A DNA stretch of 64,000 nucleotides from Lutraria lutraria (Eukaryota > Mollusca > Bivalvia > Venerida > Mactridae): the NCBI GenBank assembly GCA_964023205.1, contig OZ026843.1:9963093-10027092 (forward strand), read 5' to 3'. How positions within the stretch are numbered: position 1 is the stretch's first letter; every line of letters starts with the position of its first letter. Below the pieces are notes generated by a model that worked only from the letters and a program-made list of their open reading frames with translations, was not told where the DNA came from and did not search any database. Shown one piece after another: positions 38,601 to 53,600 of this stretch. The position numbers and the translations under genes were made by a program.

Positions 38601-41600
38601 TGATTTGATTCTTACATTTTTTAATATGATAACTTAAAGATTGTCTGCCCTAGTTTTAATATTACTCATTGTAACATAAAGTATGTATGCTTGTGTTTAG
38701 AAAAAGATTTTATTTGTTTTTTAAATTGTTTTTGGCGACCATGTCTCTTTATGTGAGAAAGTAGGCAGTTGCTTATGGAGGATGGGAGTCTAGTACTGGT
38801 TCTTCCCAGGAATGATGGTTAGATGAACTTTCCGCCTCATATGACTCTGACTGTTGAAAAGGGGCGTAAAACTCAAACAAACAAACAAACAAACAAATAC
38901 TTGGTTTGTTTATTATTAGGTTGTACTTAAACTTCTGAAGAGTTGATTTATATGAAAGTTTTATTGCTATTCATTAATTAGTGTTCTGATATTCTGTTTA
39001 TTTGTTATACTACTGTATTTCATCCCTCATTTAAGACTAATTTACTGTCTTTGTTGTATACAGGTGCTTTCCGTGATGCTGGACATTCAGTGGGTAGTCT
39101 GCGGAACAGATTTGAAAATATGAGCCCAGAAAATGAATCTCCAGGAAGGTGAGGATTTAAGACACTAAAAGTTACAAGTTAACAATTAACTCATATTACT
39201 AAAGGGTCGGAATGACATATGGGTTTGTAATACTGGTATTTACTTCTGGCTCAGTGTGATTTCTCAGCACAGTAGTGAAAGGCACTCAACTCCAAATTAA
39301 CATCAGATAATTTTTTGGATATATTTTGGGGATTTAGTATCACTCATAAATATTTCATTAAGTTTTCCGGTATGAGGCCAAACATTGATTGAAGGAGTCT
39401 TTCCTTGCACATTTCTAACATCGTTAGAATATTCGGTAACGGGTATTAAAAGGATATACTACAAAACTAAAACTTAGTCAAAGTATGTATCTACTGTCTG
39501 ACATTGTCATCAAGTGATATAGACTTACTCTATGGAGATAGGGTCCACACTTTCCTCTGTTTATGATACTTTCCCTCAAGGTTCACCGTTCATCAGATTA
39601 GTTAGGTGTGAGGGTTTATAAAAACATGAGGAAAGGTTACCAATCTCAGGTATTTGCTAAAATATGATTTAACAACCAAAATATGACAAGAATGAGATTT
39701 GGTGACTTTCTCAAGATTTATGTCCTTGAACCCATGTAACTAATATCAGTCTAGTTGGTCAATAATCTACCGGGAAGATCTCTGGTAGGTATAACACTTT
39801 AAAAAATTTACCAAGAAAACTAACTTTATTCATGTGTCCTAGATCTAATAGATTTGGTTCACAACGGAAGTCCCACGCTGAATTTTCTCCCAGGTAAGGA
39901 TATGGTTGCCCTCTGTATATATAAATCTATCTAGTATTGTCATATATATATTCACTCAGAATTCTGACCTAAAACACAGAAACGTGTCAGGATTAATAAA
40001 AGAATCACAATTTGACTGGCTTAAATAAAGCCATATCTTTTTTCTCTTACTTAGAAATACTGTTTAACTCTTACTGGATGCAAGAGTTATATAAGTATAC
40101 TTAAGAAATCAATATCTTATCTACTTCCTGTGACTTTCTGAGGTGAAGCATTGAACCTAGTGTATCTATTGTGTATGGCCTATAGAACTGAATTCATCTG
40201 TTTTGCATCTTTTTAAATCACTTCATCGATCTTTGATTCTGCGTCAGTTATTGTTCCCTTTGTGATATCTCTACGTATTGATCTGGTTTGGATTGATCTG
40301 TGTAAATACTTGATTGATGTATGGATATATTTAATCCCTTAATGTAAAGCATTAGAATGAAATTCTGTCTAAAGACATAGATTGCATATGGTCTGTGGCA
40401 CAAGAAATTCTTCTAAAAGCATGTTAACTAAGAATTAATTTTAACACTGAATGAGTTGAAACACTATTAGGAAATAATCGACATAAAATCTAAAATTTTG
40501 AAGAAATATTGACTTTGTTGAACGACTGATAATTCTGTTTGTGTAAAGTTGATAAATATATATTCTAGTTTACCTTCTGATTGTAGTTATATAAACATTG
40601 TAAACATTAAGCATGCCTTTATAAGTGATGAGTTGTTTTCCTGTTTGATAGTTCTATTTTTAGTATCCACCACTTATAATTGCCTTATAAAAGTCCTATC
40701 ATAAAAATATCATTTTCCTTATATAAACCTATCATAAAAATCATGAAATGAATCATTAAACTATATTTTTAGTACTTTTTTATAACAAAAACAAACTGTG
40801 AAATCAATTCTTTAAGAAATAATGATGATATTACATACAATAGCACTGAAATAGTAAATTGTTATAATTTCATTATTTTAGATTTCTATTTACAAAATGT
40901 TAAATTTTAGTTCTGAAAAAGATGTTAAGTCCTATAAGCTTCTGAACCCAATGTTTATTAAGTCCTCCATTTCTGCTACTGATTTGACAAGTTTTATTAC
41001 CATGATAATACGTAATGTTCTATCTTGATTCTAGACACCAACGGAAAAATGCCATAGTAACGAGGTAGGTTTACACAAACACTGAAAAAATATCCCAAAA
41101 TGTTTTGTCGAAATATAGGCTAGTATACCAACTGAACTGCAAAATATATGGATGTCTATTTATGTCACATAAAAGTCTTTATCTCAAAAAAATATTCTCA
41201 TCATAGATAAGTAGATCACATTTAATACATACAGTGATAAATGACATTCAAATCTCTTATTTGTTTCCTGTATGTTATTTGTTGTTTTAAGTAGAACAAG
41301 TTCCAGTGATGATTCTACAATTATAAGATTTATGAATATATTATGAGTTATGGATAACTAGGGCACTGTTCTATTTATTGTTTTATTTATTGCTCAGATT
41401 TTCAAAATGCATTTCAGATCTCAAAACATTTTTTATTTAATACATGTTTTATTTAATACATCGTATTTGCAGTTCAGTTGGTGACTTAAAATTTGCCCAT
41501 AGTTAATCAGAGATTGTCCGTCACCAGTTTATAGATAGGAATGCTTCAGTTATTTACTAGTTATCAGTGCTTGCCTAGCATTGAATGCTTTAATTTGGAT

Positions 41601-44600
41601 ATAATTATGTTAGATTTATAATAGAGTTATTTAAATATTTAGTACAAATTAGTCTCAATTAACTGACTAGTCTAAACTGATGAAAATTCTGACTTACTAG
41701 CCTGGTGCTTGTTTATGTGTTCTTTTAATATTTACTGAATTAGAAAATAATCTTATCATGTAAGTGTGGTTGAATCATACGTCCAGCACAAACTGTTTCT
41801 TATTTTATGAATACCACTCACATTTTAAGGCACAATCGCCGTCCAAGTGGTCAGTCAAGCGGTATGTCTCTCACTTTGCCCCCTGGATTTGAGATCCCGA
41901 GGTAAATTCTCACTACATACAAAACCACTCTATTCTGTTTGCTTCTTTTCTGTATGATATACAAAGTATACAAATCCATAGAATAGCCTGTACCAGTACA
42001 CACACTTAGTTGTATGTCTTCTCTTCTTAATCTGTTTATTCATCTGTTAACTTGTTGTTTAACGGCCCATTTGACAGCTATGGTCATTTCCGAGCAGCCA
42101 CAGAGAGAGGGGAGATAATATACAGGAGAACTAGGCATTTATATCCCCACTCTCAAGCTTTACCTGTATAAAATCAAAGGCCTGTAACTACACCTAAGGC
42201 CTGTATAGATACACCGCCTCTTGTTATGCAGGCTTGATGTTAAAAAAATGATAGTACATCAAACATTTCTGGTGTAGTAGACAATGTCCATGTAACTCCC
42301 TATGCTTCTTATTGATGGAAACTCTAGTTATAAGTCTAACAGAGGGACAGTTTAGATGTTTGTGTCTGTTTTTTCTCTAGCATAATCATTTGAAGAATAT
42401 ATACATGTTCTTTGTACATGTTGTATCTGCATTAAATATGTATCTCTATTTCTCAATCAAAAAGCATTGTTTTTATTAAACTTGTGAAAACTGAGGGATC
42501 TACTTTTCTGTTATCCTCAGTCGTGAAATCTTACCCTGCATTTCATTTGTTTAAAGTTTGGGGGGGGGTTCTGAGTTAAGTCTTTACTGTTGTATGTTTC
42601 ATATTGATTTGATGAACTACCGTCATAGACATTTTATGTTTGTTTTTGGAAATTTGTGGATGAGTTTCTTGATTTGTTGGCCTATATGGCATGTTTTACA
42701 AAAAAGTGATATGATTTAGTGATGTACACAGAGGTATACAGTATCTGTAATGTAGTTAATTCCCATTTGAAAGGAATTCATGAAATCATGAATTTTTCTT
42801 GAACTATACTATGCATACTTCAGGAATAGTTCATGAAGTAAATGAGAATAACTATTTGGCTGGAAATTATTGTCAGAGGATAGTTGTAATTAAGTGGACT
42901 GTGATGACCATTGATATCTTAAACAGGTTGTCAGAACTGATGAAATCAAATAATTTCTATAATGTACAAACAAGGATTATCACAAGAACTTGAATGTGAC
43001 AGCTTGTCATGATTGTAAAACACTGAAGGATTACTGTACAATACCGCTCTTTTGGTATTTGAAAGAAAATGAATAAATTGGTCTGATGCATTTGAACAAA
43101 ACAATTATTTGAGGGAATATGGCTATACTTTACGCCTACTTTAAGCGTGGCATGAAAGTGTCAGGAAAATAGGTCATCGTGGAAACATCATATTTCAATA
43201 TTAATGTTAAAGATAAAAAACTGTCATCTCTTATGATTAATATCAACTTCCTTATAACAATCATGTAGTAGAATGACATTGGTTAATTACCAACATATCA
43301 CATATCTCTTCCTGTTGTTGCTCATGACTGTATAGTTAACATGTTGACTTCTGAACAATAATGAGCCATGTAGGGTGCTCTATTAATTGGATGATTAGTC
43401 AGTCATTCTAGGAGAGGTAGACATAATAGTGAATAATCTGAAATATCTAATTAATAGACTGACAAAGACTTCCTTCTGATCTTATGTTTTTGCCTCCCAT
43501 AGATTTCTGTATTAATTACCTGTGTACAGAAGTGCCAGTTCAATGTTTACAGATGAAATAGGCATGCTTTGTAAAATTGATGCAAACAGTTTGAAAGTAA
43601 ATAAACACCTATAAATCAACTATGGCACTAATTGGTTGATTCAGAATGTAAGGTTATAGTGTTTCTTTGAACCCTTAAATTAGACCCGTACAAAAGCCTC
43701 ACATTGCATTTGAACTTCTGGAATGTTCTAAATAATCATGCTAGATTGATACATGGTTCAGTAGTGAGAAGTAAATGAGAAGTCAGTAGGCATATTATGC
43801 TAGGATGCATGAAATTATCTTAATCAATAGCTATTGAATAGAAATATACCTGTTAGCAAGTCTTGTCCGGTCTACAAAAATACTAAATATCTTTTTATAG
43901 TCGTACATTATAAAAATGGTAATATTGAAAAGAAGAGGCTACTAGTCATTGACTGGTACCCCTGTCTAAGCCATTTCAATGAAAGACAATATAAATTATA
44001 ATGTAAGGTAAATCACAGAAACATTATACATAGCTTTTCTGGTTTTAAAATCACGGAAACCTCAACAGGACAAGACTTTTGTCCTAAAGTATACCTTGAT
44101 TTACGTATTAAATCTAGGGACTTTTTCCACAAACTTACAGTTTTGGAGTCACATGATTCTCCACTCAGGTCTAGAGATAAGTAATTAGTTAGTAAGTTAG
44201 TTTGACAGACTGTCTGTTCGTCTGTATGTATTGTTCAGACCCACCTTCCTGGTCGAGTGGTTAAGGTCGCTGACTTCAAATCACTGTAACCTCTCACTGA
44301 TAGAGGGTTGTGGGTTCAAGCCCAGCTACCGACCATGTCTCTATATGTGAGAAACTAGGCATTAGCTTAAAGAGGATAGGAGACTAGTACTGGTTATTTC
44401 CAGGAACGATGGTTAGGTGAACTGTCCGCTTCACATGACTCTGACTGTTGAAAAGGAGCGTTAAACTCAAACATACTTAACTTTAATGTACAGTTTGCAC
44501 TTAGTATCTAAAATGTAAGTCTTTAATGAATGAACATACTACAATGAAACATACCAGGTATATTTAGCATAGCAGAGTTGGTATACTCAAGGGTCAGGTT

Positions 44601-47600
44601 TGAGGTCACAGACTCGGATACTTCACTTGAGTGTCATTGATTTCTTAACCTTATACTTCAGCCTCCTTTTTTCTAGTTTTAATGTGAGACATTCAACTTG
44701 ACCTCTTTATTTGATGGTTTGTCCTGATGTTTGCAACTTCTGTTTGGAAGAGATAGTTATAGCTTACATGCCAAACCCTGAAGTCATGACTTGTTCCTTT
44801 CTGATATATGGTAAAACTGTCGGGTATATATATAACAGACTTCTTATTGTCATGAATATAATATATAAGACTTATATATAATATAGACTTATTCATCTGT
44901 GAGGGATCAGTTTCCTGTACATGATCAGTCCATGAGACATCCTGAAGTGTTACGTCCTGTAGAGACACTGTCTAAGTCTCAATTATCTATCATTTCCTGG
45001 TTTCATAAACAATTTATTGTTCTACATAAAGTGGTTTTTCCATGTGTTCTGTGGACTGGTTCTAAATATGCATTTTCAAGTAATGATCTATAGACTGGTC
45101 TGTGTTCTTGTAAAGGTCATTGTTACATGAATGTGTGTTACAGCTTTTGTTTGATTTTCGGAAACATTTTCACATGAGGTTTTGTTTTTCGGGGTAATTA
45201 AGATGTAGATTTGTGTTCAGGTTTTCTTCAACTTGTTTTATTCAGAATGGAATAATTGATGTTAGATTAGTGGCAAAAATGTGCTTTCAAGAAATTAACT
45301 AGGCTGGAGATAGTTTCATTTGTTTCATCTGATAATATCACATATTTATAAGAACTTGGAAATATGATTGATAATGGATTCTGTACAGATTGGGACTAAG
45401 CAAGTATAGTTTAGTTTACTCATTGTTATTCAACAATGAATAGTTCCCCTGATGCTTCTAGACTTTATATAATATAGTATAATTTGTATCTCTGCTTATT
45501 AAGGAAGATGAGCTTCAAAAGAAGGTTAGTCCAAATTTGTATCTTACATTTTCTCTACTTTTTTATCATTTCTTTCATATAGCTGTACATGCTTTCTATG
45601 TCTTACACAATGAAATGATTCCATGTCTCTATATGTGAGTATTACTCATGTATGACACACTATAACACAAGCTCATTGTTGTCTATATATGATTTCTGTA
45701 AACCAGTCCTTCATTGAATGGTCTCACATTTTGAATGTTCTACAAGCCATGGGAATTCTCTTTGAGTAACACTAGCCCAGTCTATTTGTTCATGAATACA
45801 ATATGTAAATTCGTCTAGTTATAAATGATATCTGGTAAGATAATAAGCCGTATTAAGTAATATGCAACTATTATGTGATTACAAATTGATTTAAAAATGC
45901 ATGCTTACACTTTATATTCTGTGTAATGTTATGATTCAACTTGTAATTACCTCATTATGAGGAAATAGTGTGTAGCTATTGTATTATTTGTTACTTATAG
46001 TTACGTTATATAAATATCATTTAAGGCANNNNNNNNNNNNNNNNNNNNNNNNNNNNNNNNNNNNNNNNNNNNNNNNNNNNNNNNNNNNNNNNNNNNNNNN
46101 NNNNNNNNNNNNNNNNNNNNNNNNNNNNNNNNNNNNNNNNNNNNNNNNNNNNNNNNNNNNNNNNNNNNNNNNNNNNNNNNNNNNNNNNNNNNNNNNNNNN
46201 NNNNNNNNNNNNNNNNNNNNNNNNNNNNCAGCCATTTTTAGCCTTCCCATTGGTGGCTGTTGTAGGGAGGTTGCACTGTATTACACAAATGCAGATATAA
46301 ACAAGGTCGTGGTTAAAAGACTTATTAATACTACTACAATAATATGGTAAACTAATTGTGTAAGATTTGTTTATGTAATTACATAAGTACAGCAAGGGAA
46401 TATTGACCTTTTTGTCCCAATCCAGGTACATGCTGTATTATTGAAAGCTTTTGCTGTTGTGCTATGCCGATAATTTATAGCTTTATCACATATTATTATG
46501 GTAAAACAAAAGCATCAAATGTATGCATACTTTTGATAAAAAAGTCTTAGAAGTATTTAACTGTTACTTTAAATCATACATTATGATTATGACTCAAGTG
46601 TGCTTGGTAGCTTTAGGCACCGAAATGGCAATTTGGTTTATAGCTTTTCTTTAAGCCTTTTCATCAAATCAGCTAGCTGTCAATTTTTCAACCTATATAC
46701 TATTTTACAAGCATTCGTTACCTCAATTTACCTCAATTTCTTTCTGTGAATGTTTTTTTGTAACTTTAGCCTGAATTACTGACTTTAGAAAATTACTTGA
46801 AACATATTGTTTATGATTTTATTTATCATTGCAGAAAAAATTCAGATATTGGTCGCTCTGAGAGTATGAAGGGAAGAGGAGATATTGTAAGTCAGCTTCT
46901 TAGACCTTGTTTCCATGACAACAAGTGATTTAAAACTAATACTTGGTTCATAAATGTTTCGTTAATTCTCAAACATGAAATATTTTGGCACAGTTCATTT
47001 CCTTTTTGTATACACAGTCAAACCTGTGAGATTGGACACCTCAGGATAACGGACACCTATCTACTATAGAAATTGTAGTTTCCCCTGACAAACAATGCTC
47101 TTTTAAAGGCTCTAATTATATATCACATACTTTATATGCTCTACTTTATCACACCTGTGAACAAAGGACACTTATTGATTTTCTGCAGACTGTCCTTTGT
47201 ACACAAGTTTGACTGTATAGGTAATATCTGCATACAAATTGGACACAGGACAGAATTGATGTGCTTCCTTATATCTTAAGTGGACTTTCTAAAGAATTGA
47301 AAAAAAAGCACTTAAAAATCTGTACATATTCTTAGTGAGCAGGCCCATGAAGTACCAAGTACACATCCGGTGAATTCTGTCTTCCCAAATACTTCACGTT
47401 GAATCAATGCCTAATTAAGTAGCTGTCATATTGTTACTATTATACTTTCTGTTACAGAGAGACAGACCAGCCAAAAGATCAAATAGTGACTTAGCAATGG
47501 ATGAAAATACCTTGAGAGCACTTACTGATAAAAGTTCTTCCAATTCTAGTCTTAGGTAAGAAAAACTTGACTGATTTATTTACCCATCTTTTGTTCTTTG

Positions 47601-50600
47601 GCGATAATGAAGTTATTTTCTTAGTAAGTCTTAGAATGCTGCCTTGCGATTGGACGATTTTAAAACACCAGTCAGTGATGTAGATTGTCATCTTAACTCT
47701 AGTTTTAAAATTTCAGAATTAAGTAAATCTTTCTGCCATAGATTAATTTATAAACTATTTATCAATTGAGGAACAGTTTACTTGTTTTAATATAGAGGTT
47801 AAAGCCGTGTACATTAATATTAAATCCAATCAGTTACTGTGTCAATGTGTAAGCAAACCGGATAATTCACTACAGAAACACAAATGTATGTGATGTTTTA
47901 AAGGAAATGGATCCTTAAATATATGATATCATGTAAATGACATCATGTAATATTGGTGTATCTTTAGAACTCTCGAGAGTCCAAATGGATCAATGGATAT
48001 TTTACCACCAGAGATGCAGTATGATTCAGACTTTGATGTTGAATCTGAGTTACCATCCTTGAAACAAGTTCTCGGTGAAGAGACTGTTCGAAAGCTCAAG
48101 CCAAAAGAAAAGAAGAGACAGGATGTAATAAATGGTAAATGTCAAGTTTTTACCAATGTTTGATATTGTTGTACCATCTTTACTATTTTAGATGGATCCA
48201 CCTCCATGCTCATGTGGTTAATGTCGCTGACTTCAAATCATTGTAACCTCTCACTGATAGAAGGTTGTGGGTTTGAGCCCAGCTATCGACCATGTCTCTT
48301 TATGAGAGAAAGTAAGCATTTGCTTACAGAGGATGAGAGTCTAGTACTGGTTCTTCCCAGGAACGATGGTTAGGTGGACTTGTGAATTTTAGGGGAAAAC
48401 TGCATGATTTTAAAGATTTTTTCTGAGGGGAAGACACCTATTAACGGCCCCTGTTATAGAAGGAAAAAAAGCTCTGCGATGGTAAGGTGAACTGTCTGCC
48501 TCATATGACTCTGACTGTTGAAAAGGGGCATAAAACCCAAACATACAAACAATACTGTTTAGACCATCAATCTGAGCTCAGTACATATATAAACCATTAT
48601 TTTCTATGTTTTAGAATTGTTTTACACTGAGAAGTGCCATGTACGTAACTTGAAGATTATGGATAAATTATTTTATCGACCAATGATGAAGGAGTCTGCC
48701 ATACCTCAAGAGTTCACAAAAAGCCTTTTTCCTAATCTGGAAACAATGATAGCTCTACATGGTAAGTCGTAATTCTTATTTTTTTTTATATTTTTTTTTT
48801 ATTACGTGTTAATTGAAATCACTGTCAAATTTGTCTGTAAGACACTGGCACTGTAAGTCTAGGAAGCAGACTACTAAAGTATGATTTTGATATTAGTGTA
48901 ACATCAATTTAACAAAACGACATATGACACTATTATATCATCAGTGTTAGAAATAAGGAGTATTATATACAAATATACATTATATCTTGTATTTGATTTT
49001 TAGGGTCCTTAAATTCTTCTATGAAAAACAGACGTAGAGAAAAATCTGTGATAGCCAGTGTTGGGGATATTTTACTGGAGAGGGTAAGTCAACTGGTCTT
49101 GTTAAAGTATCTCATTTTTAATTTTTGCTTACATGTTGAATACAGTATGAGTAAAATTTTAATTGGTCTTCACTTTTGTAGGATCCATAATAGGGAGCTG
49201 TTAGTTGCCTTAGAAAGAAATTTATGCACCCGGACTGGCCAGTTGATCAGTGAAACTGACTGTATTTCATAGAATTACTGCTCGATTATGATTTTAAGCT
49301 CGTCTGTTTTGAATAAAAGGTCAAGCTATTGTGATCACTGCATTGTTTGCATAGTTGCTGTGCAAAAACTTTAATGTAGCTCATAACGTTAAGTGGAAGC
49401 AATGAAACTTCATAGGTAGATAGTTCTGACTGTGGCAGTGAAGAGATGAGTATTGGTTTAAGCAGTGCTCTTGTTTAAAACTCAACCAAATTCAGCAAGT
49501 CTTACCTTATTTTTTACTGTGGATGAAAATTTAAATGATATATATTTTCATGTTTTTTACTGATGATGATTATGAGCTTTGACATATATTTTCAGTTTGA
49601 CGGTGAAGCTGGGGAGAATTTCAGGAACGGCTGTGCCATATTTTGTCGTAATCAGTCTCATACATTAGAAAATCTCAAACTTAAAGTTAGAAAGGATTTA
49701 AAACTGGCTCAATTACTTGCTGTAAGTATCTCAAATATTTAATACTGTACTCAAACTAAGATTTATAATAAAAAAAAAACGGAATAATTTTCTCAAAAAA
49801 AGGTATAAATATACATCTTTGGATGTTCTTTTCAAAGGCATGCTTGTTCATTTCTTAAGTCATGTCTTTAATAATTTTCTGGCATTCATGTACACAGTTG
49901 GGAATGTTATCATAGTGTTCATCTAATGAGTGAAGGGCCAACATGGCCCTCTTGTATTTTTACCATGTTGAACTGGTTGAAGAAATTTTGAGTTACAATG
50001 TTTAAATATACATATGGTGATACATATATTTCAGGATGCAGAATATAACCCACTATGTCAGAGGTTGGCATTAAAGGACATCATTCCTAAACAGTTCATG
50101 AGGCTCACTAAATACCCACTGTTAATAGAAAATCTACTTAAATATACACAAAGTAAGTGCATGGGTAAAGCTTGGGAATATACATTTTCACAGGAATTAT
50201 GGCCACTTTTAACTTAGCTCTCAGCAGGTGCTTTCATGACCTCTGGACACATTTCTAGTTTGTTGTTGTTGTTTATGCATTGTGCTTTTTCTATTGTTTG
50301 TCAGTTTGACATTTAAGAAATTAGGCAGTTGCTTATGGACGATGGGAGTCTAGTCCTGGTTCTTCCTAGGAAAAAAATCATCATAATATGGTTTTAATTG
50401 TTTTAAATATTTATTTTTCTTTCTGTTTCAGCTAGTACAGATGAACACACAAATCTTGAAAGAGCGTTAAAATGCAGCAAACACATTTTAGAATATGTAA
50501 ATCAAGCAGTAAAAGATTGTGAAAACCATCAACGATTGATAGATTTACAACGTAGAATTGATAAGAAAAATATAGATAATACACCAGACATGGATGAGTT

Positions 50601-53600
50601 ACGGGTAATACATAATGCTAATTGTCTCTTTTAATAGACACTTGAATATGTTGTCATATATTCGAAATATTTCAGAACATTTGATTGTTTACATTTGCTT
50701 TAAAATAATTTCTCTTCTTTGACACACTTCTAAACATCATTTTCAGACAGTGTGTGATACTTTTTAATGCCTTTATGTTTATGAAAAATATTAAAGATAT
50801 TTGTATGTATTTCTTACTGATAACAATTTTATTGTTTTGTAAATGTGTTCATTCTATAAAAAGCATGTATGTTTGGTGTCTTTTTTGAAGATTTTTTTTT
50901 CTTTTATAGGATTTTGATTTGTCCCATCACAAATTAGTTCATGATGGTACATTAACGTGGAGTCTTGGTAGGAAACAGATAGAACTTCATGTTGTGTTGT
51001 TAGAAAATGCAATGGTTCTTTTACAAAAACAAGACGATAGACTGGTGTTGAAACTTCAGAGTACGCAGCTTGTGGCTGGGAAAGCAGATTCGAATAAGAA
51101 ACACAGTCCACTTCTGTGGTTAAATAATGTGCTAGCAAGAAATGATGCCACGGATAAGAAAGCATTTTTCGTAGTGAATACTTCAAAATCTGGACCTCAG
51201 ATATATAAGTTAGTGGCAGGGACTGTGGAAGAACAAAAAACGTATGTGCAGTCGTCTTATGTATTTAGAAAAATGAGATGTTAACATAAAATTTACTGTT
51301 ATAAAATGTTTGATATCAATACATGTATAGACTAAATTATCCTAAACTGAATTTACCCTCCAATGCCTGATTTTTTCTTACTTTGTTTTACATTATTTAA
51401 ACTTAACCAGTGTTTTTCTATCTTCATTGGGGAGAGGCCTTAGTCTGTTGATTTTGGAAAGAATTATCACTAATATTGCTGATTTGGGAAATGAAATAGC
51501 TGGTTAAGTTGGGATTTTTAGGAAAACTGCATGATTTTAAAGAAATTTTCAATTGGGAAGAGGCCTATAATAGGCCTCTGTTATAGAAGGTGAAAAATCA
51601 CTGTTAACATATGTCCTCATTATTGCCAGTGTTCAATCGTTTACCTACTGAATTCAATCCCTTCAAGATATTTTGTTCTTGAACTTTTTCTTGTCTTATA
51701 GTATGGACATAGTTATTAAATAAAAACTTATCTACTCACCACAAAAAGTGGGTTTGGATGTTATTATCAGTGTGTGTATGTATTCGTAAAACTGAAGAAT
51801 CAGTCAGTGTGTATTTGTTTATATAGTTGGACCAAGCATATCACACAAGCCTCTGATTTCATGAAGAAGAATGAAATTAACATGAAGAAGAAACCAGTTG
51901 TTCAGGAAGAACCCACTGTAAATAATGCTTTAGCACCAGGGTACGTTTTATTTGTCTCATTTTTTTCTGTATTTACAAATTATCTTAGTTATTGTCTTGT
52001 CGGTCATAATCATTTGAAATGTTTGTGATGTTTTAACACGTAACAAGAATGTTGATGAACATTATGGCAAATTAGAATATACATATTTATGTGTACAATA
52101 ACTTTGTCATACTTTGCCGTATTGATAAATGCATACAATTCATGGCAAAATTACTAACGCACAGTCAAACCTGTGAATGAAGTTCACCCTGGGGAAATAT
52201 ACAAAGTGGCCTTTTATTGGCTGGTGACCTTTATATGGGGGTCATTTTGTTCTAAATAATTAATGATTGTTTTTATAATAATGACTTTATTCACAGGGTG
52301 GCCTTTATTCGGAGGTGTCCGCTGACACAGGTTTGACTGTATATGCAAATTTATTCAGCAGTGAATTTAATGTTAGTGTGCATATAAAATAATGTTCAAC
52401 AAGAGGAAACTGCAAATGTCACTGAAAATAAACGTCTCACAGAATAACCCAATGAGTATTGTACTAATTCAAGGTGAACTAACAGCTTAAAACCATGTAC
52501 AGTCATTGTTAGATGTTGACGGAATTGATAAAGATAATTCATTAGATGGTTTTTGTCAATACCACAACATGAAAGTAATTTAGTGGGTTGTGATTATTAA
52601 CATTGCCATTGGTTGCATTTAAGGTTGTGCTCATATTTTTCACCAATCAGATGTCTCGGATGTAATAATGATCTGTATATATGAGGGGTGACAATATGCC
52701 CGATGTATCCGGAATTTCGGATTTATCTGTCCTGAAAAAGCTATGATTTCTAAAAAAAATGAAAGTTATTTGATGAAATGAAATATCCCCAGAAATGGCA
52801 AAGTTATGGTCAATTTAATCTGCTCTGAAGGATTTTCTTTATTACAAACTGAGTTAAATATGGAAATATGGCTATGTATGATTTTCAGGATCTTTAATTT
52901 GGCTCTATTGACACCCCTGATATAAATTCTTTTGTGTAAAACCGTGATCACTCGCAGTCACTAACTTTGAATGTACTGAATACTTCATGGTTATATTTAC
53001 AGCTCAGAGAATGGTGAGTTACAAAACCTGGAATCAGATCCACTTGTTCGTCCGGAGGATGTTACGTATACTAACCCTGTTATCAATACTGAAGTACAAG
53101 AGATTACACCTCTCGGTAAGTACACATCTCTGTCTCACCATCCTCTAATCACCATCCAGGTCAGATATCTGCTGTTTTATTGGATATAGTCATAACATCA
53201 TTTATTGTGATTGATATATGCCTATTATTTTTAAAAAGTCAAATTTGATATAAAATGGATGGGTCTCTGTTTTTATCCAACGTGTAAAATTCTGTCAGGA
53301 AATATTTTTTTAAGGCTATGACGTTGACTTATTGCAATCATCATCCCATGTAGTCTTTTAAAGTAGGTTTTATTTCTTACAGAATGCCAAATTTGTATTT
53401 CACGTATATATGATATATAATATTTGAATCGATCACATCATACATTGTAACTTGATCACAGCATCACTATACCTTTCACATATAGTATATGATTTTTTCA
53501 TGATTTGTTGCATCTCCAAATATGTCTGTGATGGGTAAAAACATTTTTTTTCTATCATGTTACTGTTCATGGCTTCAACAGTTTCTTAAATTCTTGTTGA

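Noticed and set aside
44904..44970. Possible extra cassette exon (RDQFPVHDQSMRHPEVLRP) in phase 2 between exons 22 and 23
   Set aside because: The acceptor context is poor, and the only phase-compatible donors (gtctaa, gtctca) are weak. It keeps the frame and has a linker-like composition, so transcript data could revive it.
46017..46431. Open frames spanning the N gap
   Set aside because: They are artefacts of unknown bases being read without stops.
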